Below are positions 31,767-41,477 of a stretch of 64,000 nt of DNA, one piece after another. A program made the position numbers and the translations under genes. The number at the start of each line of letters is the position of its first letter. The stretch's first letter is position 1. This DNA comes from Hyphomicrobiales bacterium (lineage in GTDB: Bacteria; Pseudomonadota; Alphaproteobacteria; Rhodospirillales; JACKKN01), in assembly GCA_024236415.1 (NCBI GenBank), contig JACKKN010000010.1, forward strand, positions 62,001 through 126,000, written 5' to 3'. The notes under the pieces were generated by a model that was given only the letters and a program-made list of their open reading frames with translations, was not told where the DNA came from and searched no databases.

Positions 31767-33098
31767 ATGGAAGATCATCACGGCAACCCCGCTTCCGGCG
31801 CCTCCGCGCGGGGCCTGGACGCCTACGACCGGGCGCTTGGCCAGTTGAACGCCTATTGCGGCGACATGATCGCCACCATCGACGCCGCCCTGGCCGAGGA
31901 GCCGGACTTCGCCATGGGCCACATCCTGCGCGCCGAGGTCTTCCTGACCATGTGGGAGCGCAGCGTGATCCCCGAGATCGAGGCCGCGCTGGCCCGCCTG
32001 GACGACCTGGGCAACCGCCTGAACGACCGCGAGCGGGCCCACACCGGTGCCTTGCGCGCCTGGGCCGGCGGCGACTGGCGCGGGTTCCAGGCCCGCCTGG
32101 ACCGCCTGCTGGACGAACACCCCCGCGACCTGCTGGCGTTGCAGGTGGGCCACCTGTCGGACTTCTACCTGGGCGACCGCGACAACCTGCGCGGCCGCGT
32201 GGCCCGGGCCCTGCCGGCCTGGACCGGGGCCGACCGGGGCTACGGCTATGTCCTGGGCATGGCCGCCTTCGGCCTGGAGGAATGCGGCGCCTATGGCGAG
32301 GCCGAGGAGCGCGGCCGCCACGCCCTGGCCCTGCAACCGGGCGACTGCTGGGCCCGGCATGCCGTGGCCCACGTCCTGGAGATGCAGGCGCGCCAGGCCG
32401 AAGGCATCGCCTTCATGGAATCCGGGGTCGCGGACTGGGCCCAGCCCGAGAACCTGTTCGCCCACCACAACTGGTGGCACACGGCGCTGTTTCACCTGGA
32501 CCAGGGCGACACGGCGCGGGCGCTGGAGCTGTACGACGCCCGCGTCCGCCCGACCCCCGAGAAGATGCAGGTCATGGCCCTGGACGGGGTTTCCTTCCTG
32601 TGGCGCCTGCACCTCAGGGGCCTGGACGTGGGCGACCGCTGGGGTGAACTGGCCGACACCTACGCCGACGGCAACGGTCCCGGCGGCGAGGCCGGTTTCT
32701 ACGCCTTCAACGACATGCACGCCATGATGGCCCTGATCGCCGCCGGGCGCGACGCCGCCGCGGCGGACCGGCTGGCGGCCGTCGAGGCCGCCGCCGCCGG
32801 CGACGGCACCAACGCCGGCATGGTCCGCGAGGTGGGCCTGCCCATCGCCCGCGCCATCCAGGCCTTCGCCGCCGCGGATTACGCCACCGCCGCGGCGCTG
32901 CTGCTGCCGGTGCGCTACCGCGCCCACGCCTTCGGCGGCAGCCACGCCCAGCGCGACATGCTGGACCGCACCCTGATCGAGGCCGCCCTGCGCGCCGGCG
33001 ACGGCGCCCTGGCCCGGTCCCTGACCGGCGAGCGGGTGGCCCTGAAACCCCACTGCCCGTTCAGCTGGAGCCTGCGCCGCCGCGCCGAGGCGGCCTGA
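31767..33098 (+). CDS. TTC38-like tetratricopeptide repeat protein
   Basis: A 443-residue soluble alpha-helical repeat protein. The diagnostic stretch is DCWARHAVAHVLEMQARQAEGIAFMESGVADWAQPENLFAHHNWWHTALFHLDQGDTARALELYDARV, the signature of the TTC38 family found in bacteria and animals. No enzymatic function is established. It follows the hydratase by 25 bases and ends before a clear terminator, so it is the last gene of this transcript. Confidence 0.88.
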   Translation: MEDHHGNPASGASARGLDAYDRALGQLNAYCGDMIATIDAALAEEPDFAMGHILRAEVFLTMWERSVIPEIEAALARLDDLGNRLNDRERAHTGALRAWAGGDWRGFQARLDRLLDEHPRDLLALQVGHLSDFYLGDRDNLRGRVARALPAWTGADRGYGYVLGMAAFGLEECGAYGEAEERGRHALALQPGDCWARHAVAHVLEMQARQAEGIAFMESGVADWAQPENLFAHHNWWHTALFHLDQGDTARALELYDARVRPTPEKMQVMALDGVSFLWRLHLRGLDVGDRWGELADTYADGNGPGGEAGFYAFNDMHAMMALIAAGRDAAAADRLAAVEAAAAGDGTNAGMVREVGLPIARAIQAFAAADYATAAALLLPVRYRAHAFGGSHAQRDMLDRTLIEAALRAGDGALARSLTGERVALKPHCPFSWSLRRRAEAA

Positions 33099-33108
33099 AC
33101 CGGCCCCG

Positions 33109-33130
33109 CCGCCGGGTGTCGGCGGTTTTT
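33109..33130 (+). terminator. Rho-independent terminator
   Basis: CCGCCG (33109-33114), loop GGTGT, CGGCGG (33120-33125), then TTTTT and a further TTTT eight bases later. It closes the transcript ending with the TPR gene. Confidence 0.8.
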
Positions 33131-33186
33131 ACGTTTTGCCGGGATTTCGCCGGATCCAGGCGCCTAACCCGTTGATTTTACAGTCC

Positions 33187-33202
33187 TGGCACGCCGCTTG
33201 CT
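33187..33202 (+). promoter_or_regulatory. Sigma54 (-24/-12) promoter
   Basis: TGGCACGCCGCTTGCT matches the RpoN consensus, with GG (33188-33189) and GC (33200-33201) exactly 12 bases apart. Predicted start about 33213. It would drive the small gene at 33314, implying an enhancer-binding activator. No activator gene is adjacent. Confidence 0.8.
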
Positions 33203-33313
33203 GAGGATGGGGCAACAACACCAAAAGCCACGTTGGAGATAGGTCCGGGGTCACGAGGGGAACCGATTAAGGTTTTCGGGGGTTTTGTCGCCCAGTTGCG
33301 GCAAGGAGTCCGA

Positions 33314-33517
33314 ATGATGAACCGAGGTCCCGAGATGACATACGGAGTCACGCAGACCATCGCCAAGGCTTTCGTCACCGCGCTGATGCTGGTCGCCCTG
33401 ATCCTGGCCGTGGGTCCCGCCCTGGCCGTGGACGGCGCCGCGCGCATGGCCGACGGCTGGGCCGGCGCCGCCACGGACACCGCGTCCCCGGCCGCCACCG
33501 CGCCGCGCCCGGACTGA
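33314..33517 (+). CDS. Small single-pass membrane or secreted peptide under sigma54 control
   Basis: A 67-residue product. After a short polar N-terminus it has one hydrophobic stretch, AFVTALMLVALILAVGPALAVDG (about residues 19-41), that could be a signal peptide cut near ALA|VD or a membrane anchor. The remaining 25 residues are rich in Ala, Asp and Thr (WAGAATDTASPAATAPRPD). AAGGAG is 5 bases before ATG 33314. It has no recognised family. The gene is bounded by a sigma54 promoter and a strong terminator, which favours it being a real regulated unit. Confidence 0.55.
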   Translation: MMNRGPEMTYGVTQTIAKAFVTALMLVALILAVGPALAVDGAARMADGWAGAATDTASPAATAPRPD

Positions 33518-33625
33518 GCCCGCACCGAAGCGACCGCTTTCTCCCTTTCGGGGGCACTCCCCCTCTCTGTGCCCCCGCGACCGTCCGAGATCTCCCTGTG
33601 ATCCTCTCTCGACGGTTCAGCACCT

Positions 33626-33661
33626 GCCCCCGCCCCGAGTATCGGCGCGGGGGCTTTTTTT
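33626..33661 (+). terminator. Strong Rho-independent terminator
   Basis: GCCCCCGC (33626-33633) pairs with GCGGGGGC (33646-33653), the loop contains an additional CCGA/TCGG pairing, and eight T follow (33654-33661). It ends the sigma54-driven unit just before the convergent minus-strand operon. Confidence 0.92.
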
Positions 33662-33670
33662 CGTGCGGCC

Positions 33671-35935
33671 TCAGGACCAGCGCGGGGTGTAGACCTGCAC
33701 CGACTGGTATTGGGGCGGCCAGGGCATGGGCCAGTCGTACTCGTAGGCGGCGTGGCGGGTCCAGTAGGGGTCGGCCAGGTGCATGCGCGCCAGCACGCAC
33801 AGGTCGGCGCGGCCGCCGGCGATGATGGCGTTGGCGTCGCCGAAGGACTGGATGTTGCCGACCGTCATGGTGGCCATGCCGGTGTCGAGGCGCAGGCGGG
33901 TCGAGAACGGGGTCTGGAACAGGCGGCCGTAGCGGGGTCTCTGGTCGCTGACCACCTGCCCCGCCGACACGTCGATGATGTCGCAGCCGGCCGCCTCCAG
34001 GGCCTCCACCAGGGCCAGGCCGTCGGTGTGCGAGAAACCGCCTTCCTTCCAGTCCGTGGCCGAAATGCGCACGGCCATGGGCTTGCCGGCGGGCCAGGCG
34101 GCGCGCACGGCCTCGAACACCTCCATGGGAAAGCGCATGCGGTTCTCGATGGGTCCGCCGAAGGCGTCGCCGCGGAAGTTGGTCAGGGGCGACAGGAAGG
34201 TGGACAGCAGGTAGCCGTGGGCGAAGTGGACCTCCAGCATGTCGAACCCGGCGGCGTCGGCCCGGCGGGCGGCGGCCACGTAGTCCTCGATCACCGCCTC
34301 CATGTCGCTGCGGTGCATCTCGCGCGGCACGTGGCAGCCCTCGGCGTAGGGCTCGGGCGACGGCGCCATGACCTCCCAGTTGCCCGAGTCGAGGGGCCGG
34401 TCGGCGCCCTCCCACAACAGCTTGGTCGAGCCCTTGCGCCCCGAGTGGCCGAGCTGCATGCAGGTCTTGGCCACCGAGTTGGCGTGGATGAAGTCGTTGA
34501 TGCGGCGCCAGGCGGTCACGTGCTCGTCGCTGTAGATGCCGGCGCAGCCCGGGGTAATGCGGGCTTCGGCGCTGACCGCCGTCATCTCGGTGTAGATCAG
34601 GCCGGCGCCGCCGACGGCGCGCGAGCCCAGGTGCACCAGGTGCCAGTCGTTCACCAGACCCTCGGTGGCCGAGTACATGCACATGGGCGACAGCACGATG
34701 CGGTTTTCCAGCGTCATGTCGCGCAGGCGGAAGGGGGTGAAGATGGGCGGCGGGGTCTTGTTGATGGTGGGCTTGGCGCGGCCGGCGGCGGCGAAGGCGC
34801 GCTCGGCGTACCAGTGCTCGACCCGGTCGATGTAGCCGGGGTCGCGCAGGCGCAGGTTGTCGTGGTTGATGCGCAGGGACCGGGTCAGCAGGCTGTAGGC
34901 GAACTGCATGGGTTCCAGGGTGCGGTGGTAGCGTTCCACCTCCTCGAACCACTCCATGCTCACCTGGGCGGCGCGCTGCAGGCTGTCCACCACCGGCTGG
35001 CGCTCGGCCTGGAAGGCGGCCAGGGCGTCGGGCAGGGCCGCGTGGGCGTTCAGGGCGTCGCTCAGGGCGATGGCGTCCTCCATGGCCAGCTTGGTGCCCG
35101 AGCCGATGGAGAAGTGGGCCGTGTGCAGGGCGTCCCCCAGCAGCACGATGTTGTCGTGGAAGTACTTGCCGTTCTTGACCCGCGGGAAGGTGCGCCACAC
35201 CGAGTTGTTGGAGACCAGCCGGTCCTCGCCCAATTCCTCGGCGAAGACCTTTTCGCAGTAGGCCAGGGTGTCGGCCTCGGTGGCCGTGTCCAGGCCGGCG
35301 TGGCGCCATGTGTCCTCGGTGCACTCGACGATGAAGGTGGAGGTGCCCGGCATGTACTGATAGCAGTGGGCGCGCCACAGGCCGTGCCGGTCCTCGTTGA
35401 AATAGAAGGTGAAGGCGTCGAACTTCTTGGTCGTGCCCAGCCAAACGAACTTGTTGGGGCGCATGACCACGTCGGTCTCGAAGGCGTCGGCGTGGGCGTC
35501 GCGGATGAAGGACGCGATGCCGTCGCCGGCGACGATCAGGTCGGCCTCGGGGATCTGGTCCATGGAGGTGATCTCGCGGTCGTGCTCGATGACCACGCCC
35601 AGCTCCCTGGCCCGGGCCTCGATGATCTGCAGCAGCCGCAGGCGCTGCATGCCGGCGAAGCCGTGGCCGCCCGAGGTGATCTTCTCGCCCTTGAAGTAGA
35701 TGTCGATGTCGTCCCAGTGCACGAAGCTGTCGGTGATGGCCGTGTAGGTGGGCTCGTCGGCGTCCTTGAAGCCGTCCATGGTCTCGTCCGAGAACACTAC
35801 CCCGAAGCCCCAGGTCACGTCGGCCGGGTTGCGCTCGTAGATGGTGACATCCCAGTCCGGGTGGGCCTTCTTGGCCAGCAGCGAGAAGTAGAGGGAGGCC
35901 GGCCCCCCGCCGATGCAGACGATCTTCATGGTCAT
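33671..35935 (-). CDS. 2-Aminobenzoyl-CoA monooxygenase/reductase-type bifunctional flavoenzyme
   Basis: A 754-residue fusion. The N-terminal half is a class A FAD hydroxylase (IVCIGGGPASLYFSLLAKK, VVFSDETMDGF, NIVLLGDALHTAHFSIGSGTKLAMEDAIAL). The C-terminal half (from about residue 395) is an Old-Yellow-Enzyme-like FMN reductase (PMCMYSATEGLVNDWHLVHLGSRA, EVHFAHGYLLSTFLSPLTNFR, DLCVLARMHLADPYW). This matches Azoarcus evansii 2-aminobenzoyl-CoA monooxygenase/reductase, which hydroxylates C5 and reduces the ring without ring cleavage; salicylyl-CoA 5-hydroxylase is the closest alternative. The start overlaps the ligase stop (ATGA). Last gene of the minus-strand cluster. Confidence 0.9.
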   Translation of the reverse strand: MTMKIVCIGGGPASLYFSLLAKKAHPDWDVTIYERNPADVTWGFGVVFSDETMDGFKDADEPTYTAITDSFVHWDDIDIYFKGEKITSGGHGFAGMQRLRLLQIIEARARELGVVIEHDREITSMDQIPEADLIVAGDGIASFIRDAHADAFETDVVMRPNKFVWLGTTKKFDAFTFYFNEDRHGLWRAHCYQYMPGTSTFIVECTEDTWRHAGLDTATEADTLAYCEKVFAEELGEDRLVSNNSVWRTFPRVKNGKYFHDNIVLLGDALHTAHFSIGSGTKLAMEDAIALSDALNAHAALPDALAAFQAERQPVVDSLQRAAQVSMEWFEEVERYHRTLEPMQFAYSLLTRSLRINHDNLRLRDPGYIDRVEHWYAERAFAAAGRAKPTINKTPPPIFTPFRLRDMTLENRIVLSPMCMYSATEGLVNDWHLVHLGSRAVGGAGLIYTEMTAVSAEARITPGCAGIYSDEHVTAWRRINDFIHANSVAKTCMQLGHSGRKGSTKLLWEGADRPLDSGNWEVMAPSPEPYAEGCHVPREMHRSDMEAVIEDYVAAARRADAAGFDMLEVHFAHGYLLSTFLSPLTNFRGDAFGGPIENRMRFPMEVFEAVRAAWPAGKPMAVRISATDWKEGGFSHTDGLALVEALEAAGCDIIDVSAGQVVSDQRPRYGRLFQTPFSTRLRLDTGMATMTVGNIQSFGDANAIIAGGRADLCVLARMHLADPYWTRHAAYEYDWPMPWPPQYQSVQVYTPRWS

Positions 35936-37575
35936 TGATCCTTCGATTCTTCTTCCCGGCGCAGCACGAACCGCTGCAGCTTGCCGGTCTGGGTCTTGGG
36001 CAGGGAGTCGCGGAACTCGACGGCCCGCGGGTACTTGTAGGGGGCGATCTGGGACTTCACGAAGTCCTGCAGCACTCGGGCCATGGCGTCCGACGCCGCG
36101 CCCGGATCACGCAGGACCACGAAGGCCTTGACGATACTGCCGCGCTCGGGGTCCGGGGCGCCGATGACGGCGCATTCGGCCACCGCCGGGTGGTCCAGCA
36201 GCACGGCCTCGACCTCGGGCCCGCCGATGTTGTAGCCGGCCGAGATGATCATGTCGTCGGCCCGGGCCACGTACCAGAAGTAGCCGTCGGCGTCCTGGCG
36301 GTAGCGGTCGCCGGGCAGGTTCCAGCCGTCGCGCACGTAGGCCCTCTGGCGGTCCTCGTTGTCGAAGTACTTGCAGCCGGTGGGCCCTTTCACCGCCAGC
36401 AGCCCCTCGCAGGGCGGGGTCAGGACGGCGCCCGCCTCGTCCATGATGCAGGCCCGGTAGCCGGGGATGGCCTTGCCCGTGGCGCCGGGGCGGATCTCGT
36501 CGTCCGCCGCCGAGATGAAGATGTGGATCATCTCGGTCGAGCCGATGCCGTCGATGATGCGCAGCCCCGTGGCCGCCTCGAAGGCCGTGAAGGTGGGCAG
36601 CGGCAGGGTCTCGCCGGCGGACACGCAGCGGGTCAGGCTGGGCAGGTCGATCCCCTCGGCGGCGATCTTGTCGGCCAGGGCGCGGTACATGGTCGGCGCC
36701 GTGTAGAGGGTGGTGCAGCCATGCCGCCGGATCATGTCGATCAGCAGGTCCGGCGACGGCGGCCCCGGGTAGTAGACCACCGAGGAGCCGAACCGCAGGG
36801 GAAAGCAGAGCTGCGCCCCGAGGCCGAAGGTGAAGGCGATGGGCGGCGTGCCCACGTACACGTCCTCGGGCGCGCCCCGGTAGGTGTAGCGCGGGAAGCA
36901 GTCGCACATGGCCAGGATGTCGCGGTGGAAGTGCACCGTGCCCTTGGGCTGCCCCGTGGTGCCCGAGGTGAAGGCCACCAGGGCCACGTCGTCGGCGGCC
37001 GTGTCCACGGCGGCGAAGCCCTCGGCCTGGCCGGCCATCCGGGCGTCGAAGGAGGCACGGCCCGGTTCGTCGCAGGTGGCCGAGAAGAACTCCAGGCGTT
37101 CCAGCATGGGTGCCAGTTCTTGCGCCCGCCGCGCCTCGTCGGCCAGGTCGATGTCGCACAGGCCGATCGTGATCCTGACCCTGTCGACCATGTAGGCCAG
37201 CTCGCGCCCGCGCAGCAGCGGCATGGTGGCGACGATCACCCCGCCGGCCTTGGCGATGCCCAGCCACATGGCGGCCATGCCCGGGTTGTTGGGTCCGCGC
37301 AGCAGCACCCGCTGGCCGGGCTCCAGGCCCATGTCCTCGACCAGGGCGCGGGCCACGGCGTCGGTGCGGCGCTTCAGCTCGGCGTAGGTCCAGGCCGTGT
37401 CGCCGTACCGGATGGCCACCCGATCGCCCCAGCCATGGCTGTCCACGGCCCGGTCCACCAGCTCGACTGCCGCGTTCAGGCGCGCCGGGTAGGCGGCCAC
37501 CTCGGGCGGCTGGCTCAGGTCGATCTCCGGCCACAGGTCGGCCGGCGGCAGGTGGTCGCGGACGAAGGTATCCAT
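35932..37575 (-). CDS. 2-Aminobenzoate/benzoate-type CoA ligase
   Basis: A 547-residue acid-CoA ligase of the benzoate-CoA ligase group. ATP loop VAFTSGTTGQPKGTVHFHRD, then IDGIGSTEMIHIFISA, GWNLPGDRYRQDADGYFWYVARADDMIISAGYNIGGPEVEAVL, and the C-terminal LPKTQTGKLQRF with the catalytic Lys. The GSTEM..HIF motif and the adjacent bifunctional monooxygenase point to 2-aminobenzoate (anthranilate) as substrate, producing the CoA ester for the next enzyme. Start ATG 37575. Confidence 0.88.
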   Translation of the reverse strand: MDTFVRDHLPPADLWPEIDLSQPPEVAAYPARLNAAVELVDRAVDSHGWGDRVAIRYGDTAWTYAELKRRTDAVARALVEDMGLEPGQRVLLRGPNNPGMAAMWLGIAKAGGVIVATMPLLRGRELAYMVDRVRITIGLCDIDLADEARRAQELAPMLERLEFFSATCDEPGRASFDARMAGQAEGFAAVDTAADDVALVAFTSGTTGQPKGTVHFHRDILAMCDCFPRYTYRGAPEDVYVGTPPIAFTFGLGAQLCFPLRFGSSVVYYPGPPSPDLLIDMIRRHGCTTLYTAPTMYRALADKIAAEGIDLPSLTRCVSAGETLPLPTFTAFEAATGLRIIDGIGSTEMIHIFISAADDEIRPGATGKAIPGYRACIMDEAGAVLTPPCEGLLAVKGPTGCKYFDNEDRQRAYVRDGWNLPGDRYRQDADGYFWYVARADDMIISAGYNIGGPEVEAVLLDHPAVAECAVIGAPDPERGSIVKAFVVLRDPGAASDAMARVLQDFVKSQIAPYKYPRAVEFRDSLPKTQTGKLQRFVLRREEESKDQ

Positions 37576-37592
37576 GGCGGTCCCCTTCTCTC

Positions 37593-38792
<1,200 letters not shown>

Positions 38793-38794
38793 CG

Positions 38795-39613
38795 TCAATC
38801 TCCCTGGAACACGGGGCGTTCGCGGTTCACGAAGGCCTCGTAGGCGCGGGTGAAGTCCCGGGTCTGCATGCAGATGGCCTGGGCCTGGGCCTCGTTCTCG
38901 ATGGCCTCGTCCACGCCCATGTTCCATTCCTGGTGCAGGCAGGTCTTGGTGATGCCGTGGGCGAAGGTGGGCCCGTCGGCCAGCCTCTTGGCCATCTTGG
39001 CGGCCGTGGCCAGCACCTCGTCGGGCGCCGCCAGGGCGTTGTAGAAGCCCCAGCGCTCGGCCTCCGCGCCGCCCATCATGCGGCCGGTGTACAGCAGTTC
39101 CGACGCCCGCCCCTGGCCGATGATGCGCGGCAGGATGGCGCAGGCTCCCATGTCGCAGCCGGCCAGGCCGACCTTGGTGAACAGGAAGCCCACCTGGCTG
39201 TCCGGGGTGCCGTAGCGCAGATCGCTGGCCATGGCGATGATGGCCCCGGCGCCGACGCAGATGCCGTCGATGGCGGCGACGATGGGCTGCGGGCAGCCGC
39301 GCATGGCCTTGACCAGGTCGCCGGTCATCTGGGTGAAGGTCAGCAGCCCGCCCATGTCCATCTTGGTCAGGGGGCCGATGATTTCGTGCACGTCGCCGCC
39401 CGAGCAGAAGTTGCCGCCGGCGCCGGTGACGACCACCACCTTGACGTCCTCGGCGTAGCAGAGCTGGCGGAAGGTGTCGCGCAGCTCGGCGTAGCTGTCG
39501 AAGGTCAGGGGGTTCTTGCGGTCGGGCCGGTTCAGGGTGATCGTGGCCACCTTGCCGTCCACCTCCCACTTGAAGTGGCGGGGGCGGAAGTCGGCGCCCT
39601 TCAGGGTATACAT
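38795..39613 (-). CDS. Enoyl-CoA hydratase/isomerase in the aminobenzoyl-CoA cluster
   Basis: A 272-residue crotonase. Oxyanion loops: VTGAGGNFCSGGDVHEII and AAIDGICVGAGAIIAMASDLRYG. FLFTKVGLAGCDMGACAILPRIIGQGRASELLYTGRMM follows. It probably acts in the beta-oxidation-like lower pathway after 2-amino-5-oxocyclohexenecarboxyl-CoA. Related crotonases are encoded in 2-aminobenzoyl-CoA clusters. One base separates it from the marR stop. Confidence 0.87.
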   Translation of the reverse strand: MYTLKGADFRPRHFKWEVDGKVATITLNRPDRKNPLTFDSYAELRDTFRQLCYAEDVKVVVVTGAGGNFCSGGDVHEIIGPLTKMDMGGLLTFTQMTGDLVKAMRGCPQPIVAAIDGICVGAGAIIAMASDLRYGTPDSQVGFLFTKVGLAGCDMGACAILPRIIGQGRASELLYTGRMMGGAEAERWGFYNALAAPDEVLATAAKMAKRLADGPTFAHGITKTCLHQEWNMGVDEAIENEAQAQAICMQTRDFTRAYEAFVNRERPVFQGD

Positions 39614-40144
39614 TCAGGCGTTCTCCTTGGCTGCCTGCTCCGCCTCTTCGGCGGCGCGGATGGAGCGTTTCAGCCGCCCCAGCAGTTCGTACAAACCCTC
39701 CAGGTCCTGGCGCCCGATGCTGGCCAGCATGTCGTGCAGGAAGGCGTGGTGGACCGGGGTCATGGTGCCGAAGTTCTCCAGCCCGTCGCCGGTCAGGCGG
39801 ACGATGTTGGCGCGGCGGTCGCCGGGCACGGCGATGCGCTCCACCAGGCCCTCCTTGACCAGGCGGTCCACCAGGCCGGTGACGTTGCCGTTGCTGACCA
39901 TCATGCGGCGCGAAAGCTGGCCCATGGTCAGGCCCTCGGGCGCGCGCTCGAGCTGCGCCATGACGTCGAACCGCGGCAGGGTGGTGTCGAAGGTCGAGGT
40001 CAGCAGGGTGCGGATGCGCCGCTCGATCATGTTGGTGCAGGTCAGCAGGCGCAGCCAGGTGCGGATTTCCAGGATGTCGTCGGGGGTGGTCGAGGTCTCG
40101 AAGTCCTGGCTTTCCGGCAGGGTCGGTTGGGTATCGGTCGTCAC
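39614..40144 (-). CDS. MarR-family regulator of the aminobenzoyl-CoA cluster
   Basis: A 176-residue winged-helix regulator: MGQLSRRMMVSNGNVTGLVDRLVKEGLVERIAVPGDRRANIVRLT covers the recognition helix and the wing (PGDRRANIVRLT). Start GTG 40144 overlaps the SDR stop by four bases, with GGAGAGG upstream. The likely operators are the palindromes at 41003-41043 in the divergent promoter region, and the effector is probably 2-aminobenzoyl-CoA or anthranilate. MarR regulators are reported in homologous clusters. Confidence 0.9.
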   Translation of the reverse strand: MTTDTQPTLPESQDFETSTTPDDILEIRTWLRLLTCTNMIERRIRTLLTSTFDTTLPRFDVMAQLERAPEGLTMGQLSRRMMVSNGNVTGLVDRLVKEGLVERIAVPGDRRANIVRLTGDGLENFGTMTPVHHAFLHDMLASIGRQDLEGLYELLGRLKRSIRAAEEAEQAAKENA

Positions 40145-40965
40145 ATCACCTCTCCTCCGGCCACGGCGAGGGCCTGGCCGGTCATCGAGCCGGCGGCGGG
40201 CAGGCACAGGTAGGCCACCGCCGCGGCCACTTCCCCGGGGTCGATCAGCCGCCCCTGGGGGTTCAGGGCCGCAAGCTCGGCGCGCGCCGCCTGGGCGTCG
40301 CGGCCGGTCTTGGCCCGGATGTTGTCCACGGTGTCGCGGGTCATATCGGTGTCGGCGAAGCCGGGACAGACGGCGTTGACCGTGATCCCGGTGCGCGCCA
40401 GCTCCACGGCCAGGGCCCGGGTCAGGCCGATGACCCCGTGCTTGGCGGCGCAGTAGGGCGCCACGTAGGCATAGCCCTTGAGCCCGGCGGTGGAGGCGAT
40501 GTTGACGATCCGCCCCCACCCCGCCGCCTTCATGGCCGGCACCACGGCCTGGGCGCAGGCGAAGGTGCTGGTCAGGTTCAGCGCCAGGGCCTGGTGCCAG
40601 ACCGCGGCGTCGACCTTCTCGACCGGCGCGCTGGTGGTGCCGCCCACGTTGTTGACCAGGATGTCGATGCCGCCCAGCCCCGCCGCCGCCCGGGCCACGG
40701 CCTCGCGCAGGGCCGCCTCGTCCAGGGCATCGGCGGTGACCGTGGCGGCGCGCACGCCCAGGTCCCGTTCCAGTTCGTCCTTCAGGGCCTCCAGGGTCGC
40801 CGCGGTGCGGCCCAGCAGGGTCACGTCGGCGCCGGCCCCGGCCAGGGCCCGGGCGCAGGCGGCGCCGATGCCGCGCGAGCCGCCGGTGACCAGGGCATGG
40901 CGCCCGCGCAGGGGAAACGGATCGCGCTGCCCTGCCCTGTCCTGCGCTGGTGCGGTGGCGGTCAT
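40141..40965 (-). CDS. Short-chain dehydrogenase/reductase
   Basis: A 274-residue classical SDR. NAD(P) motif TGGSRGIG, then NNVGG, Ser-Tyr-Lys site in NIASTAGLKGYAYVAPYCAAKHG, and PGFADTDM. It is a likely 3-hydroxyacyl-CoA or hydroxy-cyclohexane-carboxyl-CoA dehydrogenase of the lower anthranilate pathway. It is first in the minus-strand operon, facing the RidA gene across the operator region. The ribosome-binding site before ATG 40965 is weak. Confidence 0.9.
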   Translation of the reverse strand: MTATAPAQDRAGQRDPFPLRGRHALVTGGSRGIGAACARALAGAGADVTLLGRTAATLEALKDELERDLGVRAATVTADALDEAALREAVARAAAGLGGIDILVNNVGGTTSAPVEKVDAAVWHQALALNLTSTFACAQAVVPAMKAAGWGRIVNIASTAGLKGYAYVAPYCAAKHGVIGLTRALAVELARTGITVNAVCPGFADTDMTRDTVDNIRAKTGRDAQAARAELAALNPQGRLIDPGEVAAAVAYLCLPAAGSMTGQALAVAGGEVM

Positions 40966-41002
40966 GTCCAGAGGGGTCCGAAGCCTGCCTGCGATTAATG
41001 CG

Positions 41003-41048
41003 CAATCTAAATATTTTAGATTGATTAATTTGCAGTTTAAACTATGAT
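41003..41048. promoter_or_regulatory. MarR-type operators and ridA promoter
   Basis: Two palindromes lie in the AT-rich divergent region. AATCTAAA-TAT-TTTAGATT (41004-41022) gains one further pair at 41003/41023, and AGTTTAAACT is at 41034-41043. A plus-strand promoter TTGATT (41021-41026), 16 bases, TATGAT (41043-41048) overlaps both, so a bound repressor would block ridA and, very likely, the opposite SDR operon. Confidence 0.6.
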
Positions 41049-41084
41049 TCTCCCCAACGGCAAGCACAAAGTGAGGAAGCGCAC

Positions 41085-41477
41085 ATGGAAATCCTGAATC
41101 CCCCCGGGTGGAAGCGCCCCAAGGGGTACAGCAACGGCATCACCACCCGCGGGCGCATGGTGTTCGTGGCCGGCATGGTGGGCTGGACCGGGGACGAGGT
41201 GTTCGAGACCGATTCCTTCGCCGGCCAGGCACGCCAGGCGTTCCGCAACATCGTCGACGTGCTGGCCCAGGCCGGCGCCGGGCCCGAGCACATCGTGCGC
41301 CTGACCTGGTTCATCGGCGACAAGCGCGAATACCTGGACTCTCTGGCCGAGGTGGGCGCCGCCTACCGCGAGATCATGGGCAGCAACTGGCCGGTGATGG
41401 CCGTGATCCAGGTGGCCGGCTTCATCGAGGACGGCGCCAAGCTGGAGATCGAGGCCACCGCCGTGGTGCCCGACTGA
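41085..41477 (+). CDS. RidA/YjgF-family enamine/imine deaminase
   Basis: A 130-residue trimeric RidA-fold protein (GRMVFVAGMVGWTGDEV, ARQAFRNIVDVLAQAGAGPEHIVRLTWFI, NWPVMAVIQVAGFIEDGAKLEIEATAVV). RidA members hydrolyse enamines and imines to ketones and ammonia. The aminobenzoyl-CoA route produces a cyclic enamine (2-amino-5-oxocyclohex-1-enecarboxyl-CoA), so a deaminase here fits well. A housekeeping role is less likely given the divergent operon position. It shares one base with the next start. Confidence 0.87.
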   Translation: MEILNPPGWKRPKGYSNGITTRGRMVFVAGMVGWTGDEVFETDSFAGQARQAFRNIVDVLAQAGAGPEHIVRLTWFIGDKREYLDSLAEVGAAYREIMGSNWPVMAVIQVAGFIEDGAKLEIEATAVVPD

